Origin: Bifidobacterium breve
GTDB taxonomy: Bacteria; Actinomycetota; Acidimicrobiia; IMCC26256
DNA: 29,446 nt
Direction of reading: 5' to 3'
Assembly: GCA_945907055.1 (NCBI GenBank)
Contig: CAMDSG010000003.1
Location: forward strand, 1 to 29,446
Below, piece after piece: positions 7,013 through 14,238 of the stretch. The notes beneath the pieces are model-generated. The model was not told where the DNA came from, searched no databases, and worked only from the letters and a program-made list of their open reading frames with translations. Position numbers and translations under genes: made by a program. The stretch's first letter is position 1, and every line of letters begins with the position of its first letter.

Positions 7013-7267
7013 ATGAGCGATAGTGGCATTGCCCGAAAGGTCGACAGGCTAGGGAGAGTCGTTCTTCCGGTTGAGATCAGACGATCCCTCGGAATCGAGG
7101 TCGGTGACCTAATTAATGTCTCAGTAGACGGCCAGCGTGTCGTGATGCGGAGGGTCTCTAGTGGATGCACCTTCTGCGACTCACCGGATCAGCTTCGAGA
7201 GTTTGCAGACCGACTTGTATGTGAGGCATGCGTGACACGCTTATCCGAGGGGCGATCGACCACCTAA
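7013..7267 (+). CDS. AbrB-family regulator with C-terminal Cys4 zinc ribbon
   Basis: This 84-residue protein has an N-terminal SpoVT/AbrB swapped-hairpin domain (GIARKVDRLGRVVLPVEIRR, residues 5-24) and a C-terminal zinc-ribbon-like segment with C52-x2-C55 and C70-x2-C73. The first domain is a DNA-binding transition-state-regulator fold; the second is common in Gram-positive AbrB homologues. The ATG at 7013 is chosen because the domain starts immediately after it; longer in-frame versions would run into metG. It is divergent from metG, whose promoter region (6906-7012) it shares, so control of metG or itself is possible. Its target is unknown. Confidence 0.88.
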   Translation: MSDSGIARKVDRLGRVVLPVEIRRSLGIEVGDLINVSVDGQRVVMRRVSSGCTFCDSPDQLREFADRLVCEACVTRLSEGRSTT

Positions 7268-7270
7268 CCA

Positions 7271-7309
7271 CTATTTAATTACGACTCTATTTAATTACGA
7301 CTCTATTTA
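7271..7309. repeat. 16-nt tandem repeat between abrB-like gene and rsmI
   Basis: CTATTTAATTACGACT occurs twice (7271-7286, 7287-7302) and is followed by a partial copy CTATTTA at 7303; another CTATTTA lies at 7323, covering the rsmI stop. Read on the rsmI strand each copy carries AAATAGAG, so the region just after the rsmI stop has several repeated stop triplets. Confidence 0.9.
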
Positions 7310-7322
7310 TTCGCAGAGGTCT

Positions 7323-8165
7323 CTATTTACGCTGCGAAGCGAGCGCGAGTTCATATACCCGACGCTTTGGTACGGCGTGCATCTCCGCCACTGATGCAGA
7401 TGCATCACGCAAAGACGCCCCAGAGGCCATCTCAGCACGAACAGCACTGAGAAGCGTGGCGTCATCGACCACAACCTCTATCTCCGCTCCTGGGCCAACC
7501 ACGATTACGTACTCGCCGCGCGGCTCAGTAACTGCCATCCACTCAGCGGCCTCGCCGAGCGACAACCTCTTCACTTCTTCGTGCAGCTTGGTTAACTCGC
7601 GTGCTACGCAGCACGCGCGCTCCGGGCCACAAGCATCGGCTAGATCGGCGAGTGTCGCCGCTACGCGATTCGGCGCTTCATAGAGAACCGTTGGGCGGAG
7701 ATCCTGAGCAATCGAGGAGAGTCTCGCTGCACGCTCTTTGCCGCGTCGAGGGATGAAACCCTCAAACGCAAAGCGATCAGCGGGGAAACCCGATAGCACT
7801 AGCGCCGCAAGCACGGCACTCGGTCCTGGTACGACCTCAATGTTTACTCCGGCAAGAACTGCTGCCTGCACCAAACGCGCACCAGGGTCACTGACCATCG
7901 GGGTGCCAGCGTCGGTGACGTATGCGACCCTCTCTCCAACGAGCATGCGCGCCACAAGACGCTCCGCTCGCTCATCCTCATTATGCGCATGCACACTTAC
8001 AAGTCGACCGGCTGCAGCAATTCCTGAGTGGGTAAGAAGCCCTCGCGTGCGTCTCGTATCTTCGCATGCGATTACATCTGCACCTGCAAGTGCCTCCACA
8101 GCACGGGGAGATAAATCACCAAGGTTTCCAATGGGTGTAGCTACAACAATTAATGATCCGCTCAC
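7323..8165 (-). CDS. rsmI: 16S rRNA (cytidine1402-2'-O)-methyltransferase RsmI
   Basis: RsmI 2'-O-methylates C1402 in the decoding centre of 16S rRNA using SAM. The 280-residue protein has the tetrapyrrole-methylase fold with LIVVATPIGNLGDLS at the N-terminus, CEDTRRT, VTDAGTPMVSDPG and EVVPGPSAV, plus a C-terminal region ending RRVYELAL as in the family. It starts with GTG at 8165, which overlaps the stop of the DUF192 gene as GTGA, so it is translationally coupled to it. Another 16S methylase gene, rsmA, lies about 5 kb away. Confidence 0.96.
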   Translation of the reverse strand: MSGSLIVVATPIGNLGDLSPRAVEALAGADVIACEDTRRTRGLLTHSGIAAAGRLVSVHAHNEDERAERLVARMLVGERVAYVTDAGTPMVSDPGARLVQAAVLAGVNIEVVPGPSAVLAALVLSGFPADRFAFEGFIPRRGKERAARLSSIAQDLRPTVLYEAPNRVAATLADLADACGPERACCVARELTKLHEEVKRLSLGEAAEWMAVTEPRGEYVIVVGPGAEIEVVVDDATLLSAVRAEMASGASLRDASASVAEMHAVPKRRVYELALASQRK

Positions 8166-8488
8166 GACCTCACCTCAATTACATCGCCAATCGCTAGCCC
8201 CCAGGATTTAAAGGAACCGGCCTCAGCCTCAATCGCAAGTGATGAGCGCATTACCAAACGACTCAATCTTCCAGGCTTAAGAGTTGCGCTGTGAACTACT
8301 AAACCAGTGCGGTCACAGAATGCAACATCAATTGCAAATTTCATACCCACAGTGTGAACCTGCCTACAAGGCTTAATAACTAGCGCACCTTCGATTCCGT
8401 CACGCCCGAGGAGTCCCTTTCGGCGGGCGCCCCGAGTCGCGGGTACCTCAGCTGCGGCAATACTTACGAGATCGCGCATGAGCCACAC
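8162..8488 (-). CDS. DUF192 family protein
   Basis: This 108-residue protein matches the DUF192 family: GARRKGLLGRDG, then CRQVHTVGMKFAIDVAFCD, and a C-terminal LAIGDVIEV. The family is a small beta-rich fold of unknown biochemical role, often exported in Proteobacteria; here no signal peptide is visible, so it is probably cytoplasmic. The GTG at 8488 is preferred because GGGG lies 6 nt upstream; a TTG at 8500 and ATG at 8479 are alternatives. It sits 15 nt after the YchF-like gene and overlaps rsmI, so the three probably form one operon. Confidence 0.85.
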   Translation of the reverse strand: MWLMRDLVSIAAAEVPATRGARRKGLLGRDGIEGALVIKPCRQVHTVGMKFAIDVAFCDRTGLVVHSATLKPGRLSRLVMRSSLAIEAEAGSFKSWGLAIGDVIEVRS

Positions 8489-8503
8489 GGTAAACCCCAA
8501 ACC

Positions 8504-9523
8504 TCAGACGTTGAATCGAATCTCCATGACGTCACCATCGGCGACTACATATTCTTTACCCTCAACGCGCAGGCGGCCAACGTCTTTCGCCTGAGACCAG
8601 CCTCCGATCTCGAGGAGTTCATCCCAGTGCACTACCTCGGCTCGAATGAATCCTCGCTGCAAGTCAGAGTGGATCACACCGGAGCACTCGGGGGCTTTTG
8701 CCCCTGCCCGGAAGATCCAGGCACGAGTCTCCTTCTCCCCGGTTGTAAAGAATGTTCGCAGACCTAGCATTAGGAAAGCAGAGCGAGCGAGCCGCGGCAC
8801 CACGCTCTCAGTAACCCCAAAATCTGCAAGCAGCGCAGCGCGCTCCTCGCCAACCGATGCGATGACATCTGGGTCGCCCTCAATCTCAGTGCACACCCCT
8901 AGAGCACCCTCGCCGAGAGGCGCTGCGATTGAGTCGATCTCGTCAATGCGATCGATCGGGACATCAACTACAAGAAGTACTGGCTTATTCGTTAGGAGAA
9001 AGACCGGGTCGAGATGCACGCGCTGTTCGTCATTGAGATCAGATCTCCAGATCGGTGTTCCCTCGCCAAGAATTGCGACTGCTAGTTCGAGCACCGCTAT
9101 CTCAGCGAGAAGCGACTTGTCGCCCTTTGCAAGGCGTTGCTGCTTATAAAGTCGCTGCTCAACGGAGGCGAGGTCTGCGAGAACAAGTTCATACTCGATA
9201 GTCGCGAGATCATCCTCGGGGTCAACACCATCTGAGCGCAGTACGAAGCAGATCGCATCACAGTCGCGTAAGGTTCCTAGCAGTCGGCTCCCGAGTCCTT
9301 TGCCTGGCTCAGGAGCGAGCCCGGGAACGTAGGCAATCTCAAAAGTGGCGGGGACGAGCTTCTCAGTCTTCGACATTATGCCGAGCTGATCGAGACGCGC
9401 ATCAGGCAGTTTCACGATCCCTACCGTGCGCTCCGAGGCTCCACCTACTGACATGCCAGTAAGCGCAGCGAATAAACGGTCATGCCCTGAATCGGCGAGG
9501 CCAACTAGCCCAAGATGCTCCAC
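8504..9523 (-). CDS. YchF/DUF933-type protein with degenerate nucleotide-binding motifs
   Basis: The 339-residue protein aligns along its length with the ribosome-binding ATPase YchF (Obg/HAS family): an N-terminal NTPase-like domain, the helical segment DPEDDLATIEYELVLADLAS, and a well-kept C-terminal TGS domain (FFTTGEKETRAW, KAPECSGVIH, VADGDVMEIRFNV). The NTPase motifs are gone. The P-loop GLPNVGKST of YchF reads GLADSGHDR (residues 8-16), so the Lys and Ser/Thr ligands are replaced by His and Asp; the DIAG switch reads YVPG; the base-specificity motif NVDE reads VDVP. No frameshift is seen. It is probably a pseudo-NTPase that still binds ribosomes or RNA. The GTG at 9523 is chosen because homology starts there and longer frames cross the divergent bL37 gene; TACCCT ends 7 nt before it. 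Confidence 0.9.
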   Translation of the reverse strand: MEHLGLVGLADSGHDRLFAALTGMSVGGASERTVGIVKLPDARLDQLGIMSKTEKLVPATFEIAYVPGLAPEPGKGLGSRLLGTLRDCDAICFVLRSDGVDPEDDLATIEYELVLADLASVEQRLYKQQRLAKGDKSLLAEIAVLELAVAILGEGTPIWRSDLNDEQRVHLDPVFLLTNKPVLLVVDVPIDRIDEIDSIAAPLGEGALGVCTEIEGDPDVIASVGEERAALLADFGVTESVVPRLARSAFLMLGLRTFFTTGEKETRAWIFRAGAKAPECSGVIHSDLQRGFIRAEVVHWDELLEIGGWSQAKDVGRLRVEGKEYVVADGDVMEIRFNV

Positions 9524-9530
9524 GCTTGAC

Positions 9531-9536
9531 AGGGTA
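9531..9536 (-). promoter_or_regulatory. Candidate leaderless -10 box for the YchF-like gene
   Basis: On the reverse strand TACCCT fits the actinobacterial -10 pattern TANNNT and ends 7 nt before the GTG at 9523, so transcription could begin at the start codon. No convincing -35 is seen. Confidence 0.35.
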
Positions 9537-9648
9537 CCGGCAGGAGACCCCAAACCCCCGCAGCGCAGGCCTCTGCCACCCCGAGGGGACGTGGCGCCTC
9601 CCTCTGGTCTACCATCCCCCATCCGCACAAGTGCCCCAGGAGTCAGTC

Positions 9649-9735
9649 GTGAGCAAGAAGACAAAAAAGCGCAAGTTACGAGCCCGTCGCAACAAGGCCA
9701 ACCATGGCAAGCGACCCCTCGTCGGACGTCGATAA
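9649..9735 (+). CDS. Large ribosomal subunit protein bL37 (28 aa)
   Basis: This 28-residue basic protein begins MSKKTKKRKLRARRNKANHG and ends GKRPLVGRR. The core KANHGKRP matches the actinobacterial microprotein bL37, about 24 residues and ending NHGKRPN in mycobacteria, found in the large subunit in mycobacterial ribosome structures. The GTG at 9649 is supported by AGGAG at 9638-9642 with a 6-nt spacer. It is transcribed divergently from the YchF-like gene with 125 bp between the two starts; TACCAT at 9610-9615 is a possible -10. It carries a slightly longer C-terminal tail than the mycobacterial form as I remember it. The shorter length and motif make misassignment unlikely. Confidence 0.85.
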   Translation: MSKKTKKRKLRARRNKANHGKRPLVGRR

Positions 9736-9777
9736 CCTGACCTCACTTCGAGTAACCGCACCGCAGGGGCCCTCTCT

Positions 9778-10551
9778 ATGACGGACCTTGTGTTGAGCAC
9801 GACCTTCGAGCGGATCACAACGATCACGCTCAATCGCCCTGAGGCTAGGAATGCTCTCAGTTCGGCGCTACTGACTCAACTCTCGACTGCCATCAATGAT
9901 GCAGAGGCGAGTGATGCTACCGACGTAATTATCTTGACTGGGGCAGATCCGGCTTTCTGCGCAGGTCTAGATCTACGCGAACTTGGTTCGGCCGAGATCA
10001 ATCTTGTTGGTGGACGCGACTCAGCCGCGCTCAGCCCGTTTACCTCTCTCTGGAGTGCGACGAAACCTGTAATCGGAGCCATCAATGGAGCCTGTGTAAC
10101 CGGCGGCTTTGAACTTGCTCTTGGGTGCGACATCCTTGTTGCCTCAGAACGCGCGACGTTCGCTGATACCCATGCACGTGTAGGCCTTGTCCCCGCAGGC
10201 GGAATGAGCGTCTTCCTTCAGGAGGCTGTTGGACTTCGGCGGGCAAAGGAGATGAGTCTCACCGGCAACTTCATGAATGCTAATGAGGCTCTGCGTGCTC
10301 ACCTTGTCAATCGTGTCGTAGCGCATGACGACCTCATGCCGACCGCTATCAAGATCGCAGAAGACATCGCTAGCAACGATCAGAGAGCAGTCAGAGCTCT
10401 AAAGCGCCTCTACGACGCGAACTCTCAGATGACTGCTCAAGATGCACTACAAAACGAGCGTGAGACCTTTAAAAATTGGCGCTTTGATCCAGCCGAGATT
10501 GCACGTCGCCGTAGTGATGTTGTTGATCGTGGCAGAGGCCAACAGTCATGA
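9778..10551 (+). CDS. Enoyl-CoA hydratase/isomerase (crotonase) family protein
   Basis: The 257-residue protein has the crotonase fold: NRPEARNALSSAL at the N-terminus, the first oxyanion-hole segment DPAFCAGLDLREL (56-68), and the second GACVTGGFELALGCDI (104-119) with Glu112. It then reads ADTHARVGLVPAGG (129-142), where the second catalytic Glu of classical hydratases would lie, and there is none. So it may be an isomerase, hydrolase or hydratase variant acting on CoA thioesters, probably in fatty-acid turnover. AGGGG lies 8 nt before the ATG. It is followed at 61 bp by the WS/DGAT gene on the same strand, which fits lipid metabolism. Confidence 0.88.
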   Translation: MTDLVLSTTFERITTITLNRPEARNALSSALLTQLSTAINDAEASDATDVIILTGADPAFCAGLDLRELGSAEINLVGGRDSAALSPFTSLWSATKPVIGAINGACVTGGFELALGCDILVASERATFADTHARVGLVPAGGMSVFLQEAVGLRRAKEMSLTGNFMNANEALRAHLVNRVVAHDDLMPTAIKIAEDIASNDQRAVRALKRLYDANSQMTAQDALQNERETFKNWRFDPAEIARRRSDVVDRGRGQQS

Positions 10552-10612
10552 TCTGGTCTAACTCAAATGGCACTTCGCACTGCATCAGTGACAACGCAGA
10601 GATGAACACATA

Positions 10613-12016
10613 ATGAGCAACGAGCGCTTTGATCTTCATATGAGCGACTCAGACGCTCTCATGTGGAATATCGAGAAAGACCCTCTCCTTAGGTCGACCA
10701 TCGTCACTGTCCTCCTCTTAGACCGCGCACCCGACTGGGATGCCCTAGTAAAACGAGTTGATGCGGGGACCAAGACGATTGCTCGAATGCGTCAACGCGT
10801 CGCAACGCCGATGCTGCGGGTTGGGCCACCTATGTGGACAGCGGACACGCACTTTGACCTCGCATTTCACATGACCCGACTTAGGTCCTCTGACGGAACC
10901 ATCGGCTCCGTGCTTGATATCGCGCGCAACAGTGCAATGGCAGGATTCGATCGAGCAAGGCCGCTTTGGCAGTACACAGTCGTCGAGGGGCTAGACGACG
11001 ATCGCGCAGCGATGGTCCTAAAAGTCCACCACTCGCTAACCGACGGCATCGGCGGAATGAAGCTCTTGATGATGCTCTTCGATTTAGAGCGCGATGGGCA
11101 ACCCCTATCAGGGCAGGAACCCGATGCAGTCTTGACCTCATTTGGAGCGCTTGACCTGATCACTGAGTCCATCAAACATCGACGCCGTCGAGCGGTTGGC
11201 ATCGCGCGACGAAGCTTTGGCTCTGCGGGGAGCATCGGTCGCTCGGTACTGAGCAAACCAAAGGACACCGCTGTTGACGCAGGAAGGGCCATCGGCAGCG
11301 TCGCTCGTTTCCTGGAGCCTGCCACCAATCCCAAGTCGCCGATTATGGGGTCACGCACCCTTGCTCGATCGCTCGGAACGCTCGAGGTTCCGATGGACGA
11401 CCTCAAGCGCGCGGCCAAGGCCACCGGTGGATCGCTTAATGACGCTTATGTCGCAGCGGTCCTTGGCGGATTAATGAAGTACCACCAATTCCATGGGGAG
11501 TCGCCCGAGTCGCTCAGAATGGTGATGCCGATCAGCATTCGCGATGAGGGCGCTGGCCTCGGCGGAAACCACTTCACGCCTGCTCGCTTCTTGGTCCCCA
11601 TGACTATTGAAGACCCGACTCTGCGCATAGCGGAGGTTGGGCGCCTTAGCCGTTGGATACGCGATGAACCAGCAATCGCTCTCACCGATGCGCTGGCAGG
11701 GGTATTAAATCAACTCCCGACAACTCTGAGTACGGCCATTTTTGGGGCGATGCTCAAGGGGGCAGATTTTGTTACCAGCAATGTTCCAGGCGCCCCGATC
11801 CCTCTCTACGCAGCCGGCGCAGAGTTACAGCGCATGTACGCGTTCGGTCCGCTATCTGGAGCAGCTGCAAATCTCACACTGCTCTCTCACTGCGGCACCG
11901 CCTGCATCGGAGTCAACGTCGATGCAGTAGCTGTCCCCGATATCGAGACATTTCTAAAGGCTCAACGCGAGTCGTTTGCAGAGGTCTTGGCCCTCGGCGA
12001 GACCCCTCTTAGCTAG
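10613..12016 (+). CDS. WS/DGAT family acyltransferase
   Basis: Wax ester synthase/acyl-CoA:diacylglycerol acyltransferases transfer fatty acyl groups from acyl-CoA to alcohols or diacylglycerol to make storage lipids. The 467-residue length is usual. The catalytic HHSLTDGIG is at residues 139-147 (His140, Asp144), preceded by RPLWQ (116-120); the C-terminal part has GGNHF, a FVTSNVPGAP segment and a final GPLSGAAANLTLLS region typical of the condensation-like fold. No signal or membrane helix is evident. There is no strong Shine-Dalgarno before the ATG. It probably shares an operon with the preceding crotonase gene. Substrate cannot be read from sequence. Confidence 0.93.
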   Translation: MSNERFDLHMSDSDALMWNIEKDPLLRSTIVTVLLLDRAPDWDALVKRVDAGTKTIARMRQRVATPMLRVGPPMWTADTHFDLAFHMTRLRSSDGTIGSVLDIARNSAMAGFDRARPLWQYTVVEGLDDDRAAMVLKVHHSLTDGIGGMKLLMMLFDLERDGQPLSGQEPDAVLTSFGALDLITESIKHRRRRAVGIARRSFGSAGSIGRSVLSKPKDTAVDAGRAIGSVARFLEPATNPKSPIMGSRTLARSLGTLEVPMDDLKRAAKATGGSLNDAYVAAVLGGLMKYHQFHGESPESLRMVMPISIRDEGAGLGGNHFTPARFLVPMTIEDPTLRIAEVGRLSRWIRDEPAIALTDALAGVLNQLPTTLSTAIFGAMLKGADFVTSNVPGAPIPLYAAGAELQRMYAFGPLSGAAANLTLLSHCGTACIGVNVDAVAVPDIETFLKAQRESFAEVLALGETPLS

Positions 12017-12056
12017 TAAAACTCGTCCCAACCCCTTAGTTAGAGGCGATTTTGCG

Positions 12057-12062
12057 TAGGCT
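12057..12062 (+). promoter_or_regulatory. Candidate leaderless -10 box for serC
   Basis: TAGGCT ends 6 nt before the GTG at 12069, fitting a -10 with transcription starting on the start codon. The same TAGGCTCGG stretch recurs before the phosphotransferase gene at 18858. Confidence 0.4.
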
Positions 12063-12068
12063 CGGAGA

Positions 12069-13202
12069 GTGAGCATCGACACAAGCACTATTCGCATCCC
12101 ATCTGTTTTACTTCCATCCGACGGACGCTTCGGCTCCGGGCCCTCCAAGGTTCGTACCGCTGGCATTTCAGCATTAGCTGATGCCGCTTCCACATACCTA
12201 GGCACAAGTCACCGCCAGCCAACGGTTAAAACAGTTGTATCCCGCCTACGTTCCGGTATGTCGCAGTTGTTCTCACTCCCCGATGGATACGAGGTATTAC
12301 TCGCCAACGGAGGCTCAACACTCTTCTGGGATGCGGCGGCATTTGGATTGATTGAGCGGCGCTCCGAGCACCTTGTAATCGGCGAGTTCTCATCCAAGTT
12401 TGCGAAGGTAGCGCTCAATGCACCGCACCTTGAGAGCCCGAGTGTTATTGAGTGCGAGACAGGTAGCGTCCCGCCACTTCTACGCCCCGACTCCAGCATC
12501 GATACATGCGCTTTCCCACAGAATGAGACCTCCACCGGGGTTGCATGCCCTGTGATCCGTCCACCAGGAGATTCTCTGGTTCTTGTCGACGCCACCTCGG
12601 CCGCGGGAGGAGTGAGGTTCGATGCCAACGCCACCGATGTCTATTACTTCGCTCCGCAGAAATGCTTCGGCGGGGATGGTGGGCTATGGATTGCAACCTG
12701 TTCACCGCGCGCCATTAGGCGCATCGAGCAGATCGCCGCTTCAGGCAGATGGATGCCACCGAGCCTCAGTCTCCCATTAGCACTCGATAACTCGCGGGCC
12801 GACCAGACCTATAACACCCCCGCTTTGGCCACCCTCTTTCTCCTCGCAGAGCAGGTTGAGTGGATGCTCGAGCAAGGCGGCCTCGAGTGGGCAGCGGGTC
12901 GTTGCGACCAGTCGGCAGCCACTCTCTACGGATGGGCCGAAGCAAGCGACTTTGCAAGCCCGTATGTTCGCGACCCAGGGTCACGCAGCACTGTGACAGG
13001 AACCATTGATTTTGTCGACTCTGTTGATGCTGCTGAGATCGCAAAAGTGCTTAGAAACAACGGAATTCTCGATACTGAGCCGTATAGAAAACTTGGTCGC
13101 AATCAACTAAGGATCGCTATGTTTCCCTCTATCGAGCCGTCAGATGTAGAGGCGCTTACCGCGTGCGTCGAGTACGTCGTCGAGGCGTTAGCGACTGCCT
13201 AA
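12069..13202 (+). CDS. serC: Phosphoserine aminotransferase
   Basis: SerC is a PLP-dependent class V aminotransferase converting 3-phosphohydroxypyruvate and glutamate to phosphoserine, the second step of serine synthesis. The 377-residue protein shows DGRFGSGPSKVR near residues 18-29, TSHRQ at 46-50, LLANGGSTLFWDAA for cofactor binding, DATSAAGG (174-181) with the PLP-contacting Asp, and the Schiff-base lysine at K198 in FAPQKCFGGDGG. Length and motifs are those of the actinobacterial form. It begins with GTG and appears leaderless. The 3' end overlaps a small reverse-strand ORF by 47 bp. Confidence 0.93.
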   Translation: MSIDTSTIRIPSVLLPSDGRFGSGPSKVRTAGISALADAASTYLGTSHRQPTVKTVVSRLRSGMSQLFSLPDGYEVLLANGGSTLFWDAAAFGLIERRSEHLVIGEFSSKFAKVALNAPHLESPSVIECETGSVPPLLRPDSSIDTCAFPQNETSTGVACPVIRPPGDSLVLVDATSAAGGVRFDANATDVYYFAPQKCFGGDGGLWIATCSPRAIRRIEQIAASGRWMPPSLSLPLALDNSRADQTYNTPALATLFLLAEQVEWMLEQGGLEWAAGRCDQSAATLYGWAEASDFASPYVRDPGSRSTVTGTIDFVDSVDAAEIAKVLRNNGILDTEPYRKLGRNQLRIAMFPSIEPSDVEALTACVEYVVEALATA

Positions 13203-13305
13203 TCTGCTTTTCGTACTCGGAGAGCACCGAGTCAATGCGCTCGAAGATGGCGCGATCCTTGGGGTGAGTGGCGGAGGGCGCAGTACGACTAATCCGATTG
13301 TTCAC
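13156..13305 (-). CDS. Small hypothetical protein (49 aa)
   Basis: A 49-codon reverse-strand frame starts with GTG at 13305, preceded by AAGGAG with an ideal 6-nt spacer, and ends in TAA at 13156. The sequence begins MNNRISRTAPSATHPKDRAI, continues with a likely amphipathic helix FERIDSVLSEYEKQI (21-35), and ends with an Arg-rich tail RRRTRRTR that lies over the serC coding end. I do not recognise the family. The strong Shine-Dalgarno, the position outside serC for two thirds of its length, and the charged helix favour a real gene, perhaps a nucleic-acid or membrane-surface binding microprotein; that role is speculative. Confidence 0.55.
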   Translation of the reverse strand: MNNRISRTAPSATHPKDRAIFERIDSVLSEYEKQIRQSLTPRRRTRRTR

Positions 13306-13447
13306 GATTCACTCCTTCGGGTCAGCTAATTGGTTCTAATGGTTTGGGGCGACCAGAGCATCGCGCACGACGCGCGTCAAGTGGTGTCAATCAACGCTGT
13401 CGGTAAATTTTTTAAAACATCGTGCACTCTTTGCTCAATCAAGTGCC

Positions 13448-14191
13448 ATGATTCCACGCATGACAGCACTCCTAGTTCACGGAGTACCGGACACCACCTC
13501 GTTGTGGACCCCACTACGCGCGCTGCTAACTGATTTTGAGATCGAGGCAGCCGCTTTGCCAGGATTTGGTTGTGATCTGCCATCTGATTTCGGCGGAAGC
13601 AAAGACGACTATGCCCAATGGCTAATCGAGCGCATCGAAGCAATCGGCACACCTGTTGACCTCGTAGCGCATGACTGGGGAGCGATACTTGCGCAGCGCC
13701 TGGCTCAAATCCGGCCCGATCTGCTGCGCAGCCTGGCGTTTGGGAGTGGTCCGCTCGATGAGACCTATGTGTGGCACGACACCGCGCAGGCATGGCAGAC
13801 ACCTGAGGTTGGCGAGGCGGTAATGGAGGGGATTCTCTCAATGTCGCCAGAGGATCGAGCATTGATCCTTGAGGCCGGCGGCGCCCCGCCCGCTCTCGCT
13901 CGGGAGCAGGCTAAGAGTTGGGACTACAGAATGAGCGCCTCAATTCTTGGGCTCTATCGCTCGGTCATTGACCCGGAATCGATCTGGCCTCAACTCAACT
14001 CCCCAGTTGGCTGCCCTACTCTCGTCTTATGGGGGGCTGACGACGTCCACGCTCCGCCAGAGTTTGGGGTGCGCGTAGCGACGCGCATCAATGCCGAGCT
14101 CCTCGTCTTCAATGGCTGTGAGCACTGGTGGCCATGGGCTCGCGCACAGGAAACCTCCGAGGCCCTTAGAAGACTCTGGGGCGAGATCTAA
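13448..14191 (+). CDS. Alpha/beta hydrolase with Asp nucleophile (epoxide hydrolase/dehalogenase type)
   Basis: The 247-residue protein has an alpha/beta-hydrolase fold with the oxyanion segment LLVHGVPD (8-15), nucleophile elbow VAHDWGAI (73-80) with Asp76 rather than Ser, LVLWGADDVH (192-201) carrying the acid, and the catalytic His226 in CEHWWPWA. An Asp in an HDWG elbow is the hallmark of epoxide hydrolases and haloalkane dehalogenases, so hydrolysis of an epoxide or carbon-halogen bond is the best guess; the substrate is unknown. The cap region between about 100 and 180 is short. Start could also be the ATG four codons on. No clear Shine-Dalgarno. It is convergent with the lipoprotein hydrolase. 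Confidence 0.85.
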   Translation: MIPRMTALLVHGVPDTTSLWTPLRALLTDFEIEAAALPGFGCDLPSDFGGSKDDYAQWLIERIEAIGTPVDLVAHDWGAILAQRLAQIRPDLLRSLAFGSGPLDETYVWHDTAQAWQTPEVGEAVMEGILSMSPEDRALILEAGGAPPALAREQAKSWDYRMSASILGLYRSVIDPESIWPQLNSPVGCPTLVLWGADDVHAPPEFGVRVATRINAELLVFNGCEHWWPWARAQETSEALRRLWGEI

Positions 14192-14238
14192 ACCGTATCC
14201 ATACCGCTGTTTTCAGCTCACGTTTCTAGAGCACGCTC

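Noticed and set aside
7271..7309. 16-nt repeats considered as a CRISPR array
   Set aside because: The units are directly adjacent with no spacers and no cas genes nearby.
8646..9149. 167-codon plus-strand frame inside the YchF-like gene
   Set aside because: Antisense to the YchF-like gene; no motif or start signal.
8504..9523. YchF-like gene considered a pseudogene
   Set aside because: The frame is intact and the C-terminal TGS domain is well conserved, so loss of the P-loop looks like divergence, not decay.
9524..9664. Longer N-terminus for the YchF-like protein (from 9664)
   Set aside because: The extra 47 residues are Gly/Arg-rich without YchF similarity and would overlap the bL37 start on the other strand.
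10867..11424. 185-codon reverse-strand frame inside the WS/DGAT gene
   Set aside because: Antisense to a complete family protein; low-complexity composition.
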